This document shows positions 61,029-64,000 of a stretch of 64,000 bases of DNA, in pieces. The translations under genes were made by a program, and so were the position numbers. Position 1 is the first letter of the stretch. Each line of letters starts with the position of its first letter. The stretch comes from Lichenicoccus sp964247695 (GTDB taxonomy: Bacteria; Pseudomonadota; Alphaproteobacteria; Acetobacterales; Acetobacteraceae), in the NCBI GenBank assembly GCA_964247695.1, contig CAXTVI010000020.1, positions 1-64,000 on the forward strand, read 5' to 3'. The notes under the pieces were generated by a model. It did no database searches, was not told where the DNA came from, and saw only the letters and a list, made by a program, of their open reading frames with translations.

Positions 61029-62677
61029 GCCTGTCCGAAACCCTGCTGCATCGCGACCCGAGCCCGCCGCGCAGCACCATCGGCCGGCCACCCGACTACC
61101 TGCACGACGAGCACACGCTGCGCTCGTGGTTCTTCACCATCGACCACAAGCGGATCGGCATCCTCTACCTGCTGTCGATCACCTTCTTTTTCGTGCTGGG
61201 CTCGATCGCCGCCGGCCTGATCCGGCTGTCACTGGTGGTGCCGAACGGGCAGATCTTCACCAACGACACCTACAACAAGCTGTTCACCATCCATGGCGTG
61301 ATCATGGTGTGGTTCTTCCTGATCCCGTCGATCCCGACCACCTTCGGCAACTTCCTGCTGCCGATCATGATCGGCGCCAGGGATGTCGCCTTCCCCCGCC
61401 TGAACCGGCTGAGCTGGTACATCTTCGTGGCGGGGGCCCTGTTCACGCTGTTCACGGTGGTCGTGGGCGGCGTCGATACCGGCTGGACCTTCTATGCGCC
61501 GTTCAGCACCACCTTCTCCAACACCTGGGTGATCCCGGCGCTGCTCGGCGTGATCGTGGTGGGCTTCTCCTCGATCCTGACCGGCCTCAATTTCGTGGTC
61601 ACGCTGCACACCATGCGCGCGCCCGGCATGACATGGTTCCGCATGCCGATCTTCTGCTGGACGATGTATGCGACCAGCCTGATCTTCCTGCTGGCGACGC
61701 CGGTGATCACCATCGCGCTGCTGCTGCTGGTGCTGGAACGCGCCTTCGGCATCGGCATCTTTGACCCCGCGCTGGGCGGCGACCCGGTGCTGTTCGAGCA
61801 CCTGTTCTGGTTCTATTCGCATCCGGCGGTCTACATCATGGTGCTGCCGGGCATGGGCGTGATCAGCGAGATCGTGCCAGCCTTCGCGCAGAAGAAACTG
61901 TTCGGCTACCGCTTCGTCGCCTACGCCAGCATCGGGCTCGCCTCGCTGACCTTCTTCGTGTGGGGCCACCACATGTTCGTCAACGGCCAGAGCGAGACCG
62001 CCAGCCTCACCTTTTCGGTGCTGTCGTTTGCGGTCGCGGTGCCGTCGGCGGTCAAGGTCTATAACTGGACCGCCACCATCTACAAAGGCAGCATCAAGCT
62101 CGACACGCCGATGCTCTACGCGATGGGCTATATCGGCCTGTTCGTGGTGGGTGGCCTGACCGGGCTGTTCCTGGCCACGCTGTCGATCGACGAGCATGTG
62201 CACGACACCTACTTCGTGGTAGCGCATTTCCACTACATCATGGTGGGGGGCACCGCGCTCGCGTTCCTGGGCGGCCTGCATTACTGGTGGCCGAAATTCA
62301 CCGGCCGGCTGTATCCGGAAGGCTGGGGCCGGCTCTCGGCCTTCTTCATCTTCGTCGGCTTCAACACGACGTTCTTCCCGCAATTCATCCTCGGCTATCT
62401 CGGCATGCCGCGGCGCTACCACACCTATCCGCCCGAATTCCAGCTGCTCAACGTGCTGTCCTCGGCGGGCTCGCTGATCCTGGCCCTCGGCTACATCTTC
62501 CCGATGGTCTACCTGGTGTGGTCGCTGCGTTTCGGCAAACGGGCACCGGCTAATCCATGGAACGCGCGCGGGCTCGAATGGATGACCACCTCGCCGCCGC
62601 CCAAGCATAATTTCGAGACGCCGCCGACGGTCGATTTCGAGCCGTACGACTATCGCGAGCGGGAGAGCCGGGTGTGA
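61025..62677 (+). CDS. ctaD: Cytochrome c oxidase subunit I (A2-type heme-copper oxidase)
   Basis: 550 residues with twelve helices. Heme and CuB ligands are visible: the early His in FTIHGVIMVWFF, WFYSHPAVYIMVLP with the CuB His266 and the cross-linked Tyr270, WGHHMF with two CuB His, and VAHFHYIMVGG with the heme His pair. The motif is YSHPAVY and not GHPEVY, so the D-channel Glu is absent and the enzyme belongs to the A2 group, as in Thermus or Rhodothermus caa3. It reduces oxygen to water while pumping protons. ATGA overlap with ctaC. Confidence 0.97.
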   Translation: MSLSETLLHRDPSPPRSTIGRPPDYLHDEHTLRSWFFTIDHKRIGILYLLSITFFFVLGSIAAGLIRLSLVVPNGQIFTNDTYNKLFTIHGVIMVWFFLIPSIPTTFGNFLLPIMIGARDVAFPRLNRLSWYIFVAGALFTLFTVVVGGVDTGWTFYAPFSTTFSNTWVIPALLGVIVVGFSSILTGLNFVVTLHTMRAPGMTWFRMPIFCWTMYATSLIFLLATPVITIALLLLVLERAFGIGIFDPALGGDPVLFEHLFWFYSHPAVYIMVLPGMGVISEIVPAFAQKKLFGYRFVAYASIGLASLTFFVWGHHMFVNGQSETASLTFSVLSFAVAVPSAVKVYNWTATIYKGSIKLDTPMLYAMGYIGLFVVGGLTGLFLATLSIDEHVHDTYFVVAHFHYIMVGGTALAFLGGLHYWWPKFTGRLYPEGWGRLSAFFIFVGFNTTFFPQFILGYLGMPRRYHTYPPEFQLLNVLSSAGSLILALGYIFPMVYLVWSLRFGKRAPANPWNARGLEWMTTSPPPKHNFETPPTVDFEPYDYRERESRV

Positions 62678-63357
62678 GCCCTCCTGCCTTGCTTGCGAGC
62701 GAAGCTGCCCGGTTCCCGGTCGACATCGCGCTCGAGGAGCAGTTCACCACCAAGGGCCAGCAGCGTCACGCCGCCAAGTTCGGCATGTGGTGCTGGCTGA
62801 TCACCGAGCTGCTGCTGTTCGCAGGCCTGCTGCTGGTCGCCACCGTGCTGCGTGTGATGTATCCGGCGTCGGTCAGTGCCGCCGCCACGCACCTCAAGTT
62901 CTGGATCGGCGCCGCCAACACCGTCGTGCTGATCTGCTCCAGCCTGACCATGTCCGGTGCGATCACCGCGTCGCGCCAGGGCCTGCAGACGCTGATGGTG
63001 CGCTGCATGCTGGCGACCGCCGCCCTCGGAGCGCTGTTCCTCATGCTCAAGGGCTATGAATATTACCAGGATTTCGACGAGCACATGGTGCCGTTCCTGG
63101 CCTGGCGGGGGTATGCGCTGCCGCACGACCATGCAAGCCAGCTGTTCATCAACGACTACTTCGCGGCGACCGCCCTGCACGGGTTGCACCTGATCACCGG
63201 CGTTACGATCCTGCTGGTGCTGACGCGGCAGGCCAGCCGGGCCGGGTATCTCTCGCTGCACCAGAACCGCATCGAGATCTTCGGCCTGTACTGGCACTTC
63301 ATCGACCTGATCTGGATCATCGTGTTCCCGACGCTCTACGTGGTGAACCGGTCATGA
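62674..63357 (+). CDS. ctaE: Cytochrome c oxidase subunit III
   Basis: 227 residues with five or six helices, a size like the short subunit III of caa3 oxidases. Family features are KFGMWCWLITELLLFAGLL near residue 35, FINDYFAATALHGLHLITG with the conserved HGxH, and the final GLYWHFIDLIWIIVFPTLY. It stabilises subunit I. The start is GTG, overlapping the ctaD stop (GTGA at 62674-62677). Confidence 0.94.
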   Translation: MSPPALLASEAARFPVDIALEEQFTTKGQQRHAAKFGMWCWLITELLLFAGLLLVATVLRVMYPASVSAAATHLKFWIGAANTVVLICSSLTMSGAITASRQGLQTLMVRCMLATAALGALFLMLKGYEYYQDFDEHMVPFLAWRGYALPHDHASQLFINDYFAATALHGLHLITGVTILLVLTRQASRAGYLSLHQNRIEIFGLYWHFIDLIWIIVFPTLYVVNRS

Positions 63358-63629
63358 CGCCGGACTTCCTGCGCGCGATGCGGGTTCCGCTGGTCGTGTT
63401 CGTGGTGCTGCTGGCGCTGCTCGGCGTCAACGTGCTGCTGGGCCAGGTCGCCTTCCGTGGCGCCGGCTATCTCGAGGCGGCAATCGCCGGGGTGATGGTG
63501 CTGGTGCTGCTGCTGTTCTCGATGGAACTCACCGACGAGCCGCCGATCATCCGGTTCTTCGGCATCCTCGGCTTCCTGTGGGTGGCGATCATGTTCGCCA
63601 TGACGCTGACCGACTACCTCACCCGGTAG
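63354..63629 (+). CDS. ctaF: Cytochrome c oxidase subunit IV-like protein
   Basis: 91 residues with three hydrophobic helices: VPLVVFVVLLALLGVNVLLG, AAIAGVMVLVLLLFSMEL, and FFGILGFLWVAIMFAMTLTDY. Position after subunit III and this three-helix layout identify the small subunit IV (CtaF/CoxD-like) of the caa3 oxidase. The start overlaps the ctaE stop (ATGA). The last 16 bases overlap the 3' end of the convergent esterase gene, so there is no room for a terminator between them. Confidence 0.88.
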   Translation: MTPDFLRAMRVPLVVFVVLLALLGVNVLLGQVAFRGAGYLEAAIAGVMVLVLLLFSMELTDEPPIIRFFGILGFLWVAIMFAMTLTDYLTR

Positions 63630-64000
63630 CCCTGCCAGACATATTCGAGCGCCTCGGGCAGCGTCTGCGCCACCGTCGGCTTGTCGACATGCACCGCATT
63701 GCGGGCGAACACGAACTGGTACTGGTAGTTCGAGGCGGCCAGCACCTTCGCCATGTGCTCGTTCGCCAGCACCCAGTCATGCATGCCGTCGGCCAGCGCG
63801 GCCGCCGGGTAGAACAGGTCGCGGTCGCCGGTCTCGAACCAGTAGCGGATCGGCTTGTGCGGCGCGTTCGGGATCAGCGGCACGCCGGTGTTGCCGGTCG
63901 CCATCGAGACAGTCACCCCCTCGACGGCGCGCGGTGCGTGCGCCGGACCCGGCCAGTCGTCGTGATACTCCCACGCGCCGCCGGGCAGCGCGCTGTCATG
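63614..64000 (-). CDS. Esterase-like alpha/beta hydrolase, 3' part (5' end outside window)
   Basis: The frame is open to the window edge; 128 residues of the C-terminus are visible. It reads GGAWEYHDDW, then KPIRYWFETGDRDLF, DGMHDWVLANEHMAKVLAAS and QYQFVFARNAVHVDKPT, followed by LPEALEYVWQGY. The block with GDRD (acidic member) and AVHVD (catalytic His) is that of Fes/IroE-like esterases related to enterochelin esterase, often found beside gluconolactonase-type genes. The nucleophile lies outside the window, so activity cannot be judged. Confidence 0.75.
   Translation of the reverse strand, partial: HDSALPGGAWEYHDDWPGPAHAPRAVEGVTVSMATGNTGVPLIPNAPHKPIRYWFETGDRDLFYPAAALADGMHDWVLANEHMAKVLAASNYQYQFVFARNAVHVDKPTVAQTLPEALEYVWQGYRVR

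Noticed and set aside
1..64000. tRNA, rRNA, CRISPR arrays, riboswitches
   Set aside because: No T-loop-like GGTTCGAATC sequences with a clover-leaf context, no rRNA stretches and no regularly spaced repeats were found while reading the gaps. A covariance-model search would be needed to exclude small RNAs.

Overview
The window is GC-rich, gene-dense chromosomal DNA from an alphaproteobacterium, most likely a member of the Acetobacteraceae/Rhodospirillales. That placement is inferred from the base composition, the purM-purN-hda neighbourhood, the helicase-hslR-fdxA block, a De Ley-Doudoroff galactose operon, and a secreted S53 peptidase of a kind common in acid-adapted bacteria. I saw no rRNA, tRNA, CRISPR array, intact insertion sequence or prophage.

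Layout. 1-5.9 kb: the end of a gamma-glutamyltransferase gene, then a ribose-type sugar ABC transporter operon (ATPase, permease, binding protein) followed by a chromate-transporter-like gene. 5.9-10 kb: a decayed stretch, a GNAT acetyltransferase, an exported alpha/beta hydrolase, an Nramp-family transporter with an altered metal motif, and the DnaA-like regulator Hda. 10-18.3 kb: purM, purN, a tiny membrane protein, an MFS transporter that overlaps ndk, an ABC-F ATPase and an MHYT-PAS-GGDEF-EAL cyclic-di-GMP protein. 18.5-22.6 kb: two exported peptidases (S53 and S46). 22.7-27 kb: a galactose catabolic operon (GntR regulator, dgoK, dgoA, galactose dehydrogenase, lactonase). 27-33.3 kb: two glycosyltransferases, a sugar:proton symporter, an IlvD/Edd sugar-acid dehydratase that could supply the step missing from the galactose operon, and a degenerate methyltransferase. 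33.7-35.2 kb: a TetR regulator and an SDR enzyme, each preceded by the same operator-like palindrome.

35.2-41.5 kb: a PPK2 polyphosphate kinase, a plasma-membrane-type P-type proton ATPase and a large UPF0182 membrane protein, all on the minus strand. 41.8-46 kb: a nucleotide-sugar and glycan-initiation module (DegT aminotransferase, membrane 4,6-dehydratase, WecA-like transferase). 46-49 kb: a small exported unknown, a MarR regulator and leucyl aminopeptidase. 49-52.4 kb: SUV3-like helicase, HslR-like S4 protein and FdxA ferredoxin.

52.5-63.6 kb is the most striking region. It is a complete, tightly overlapping gene set for Alternative Complex III (quinol:cytochrome c oxidoreductase) followed by a caa3-type A2-family cytochrome oxidase. 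Together these would carry electrons from quinol through c-type hemes to oxygen. In this cluster ActC and ActD are one fused polypeptide, and a small two-helix protein sits between ActF and oxidase subunit II. The window ends in the 3' part of a convergent esterase-like gene.
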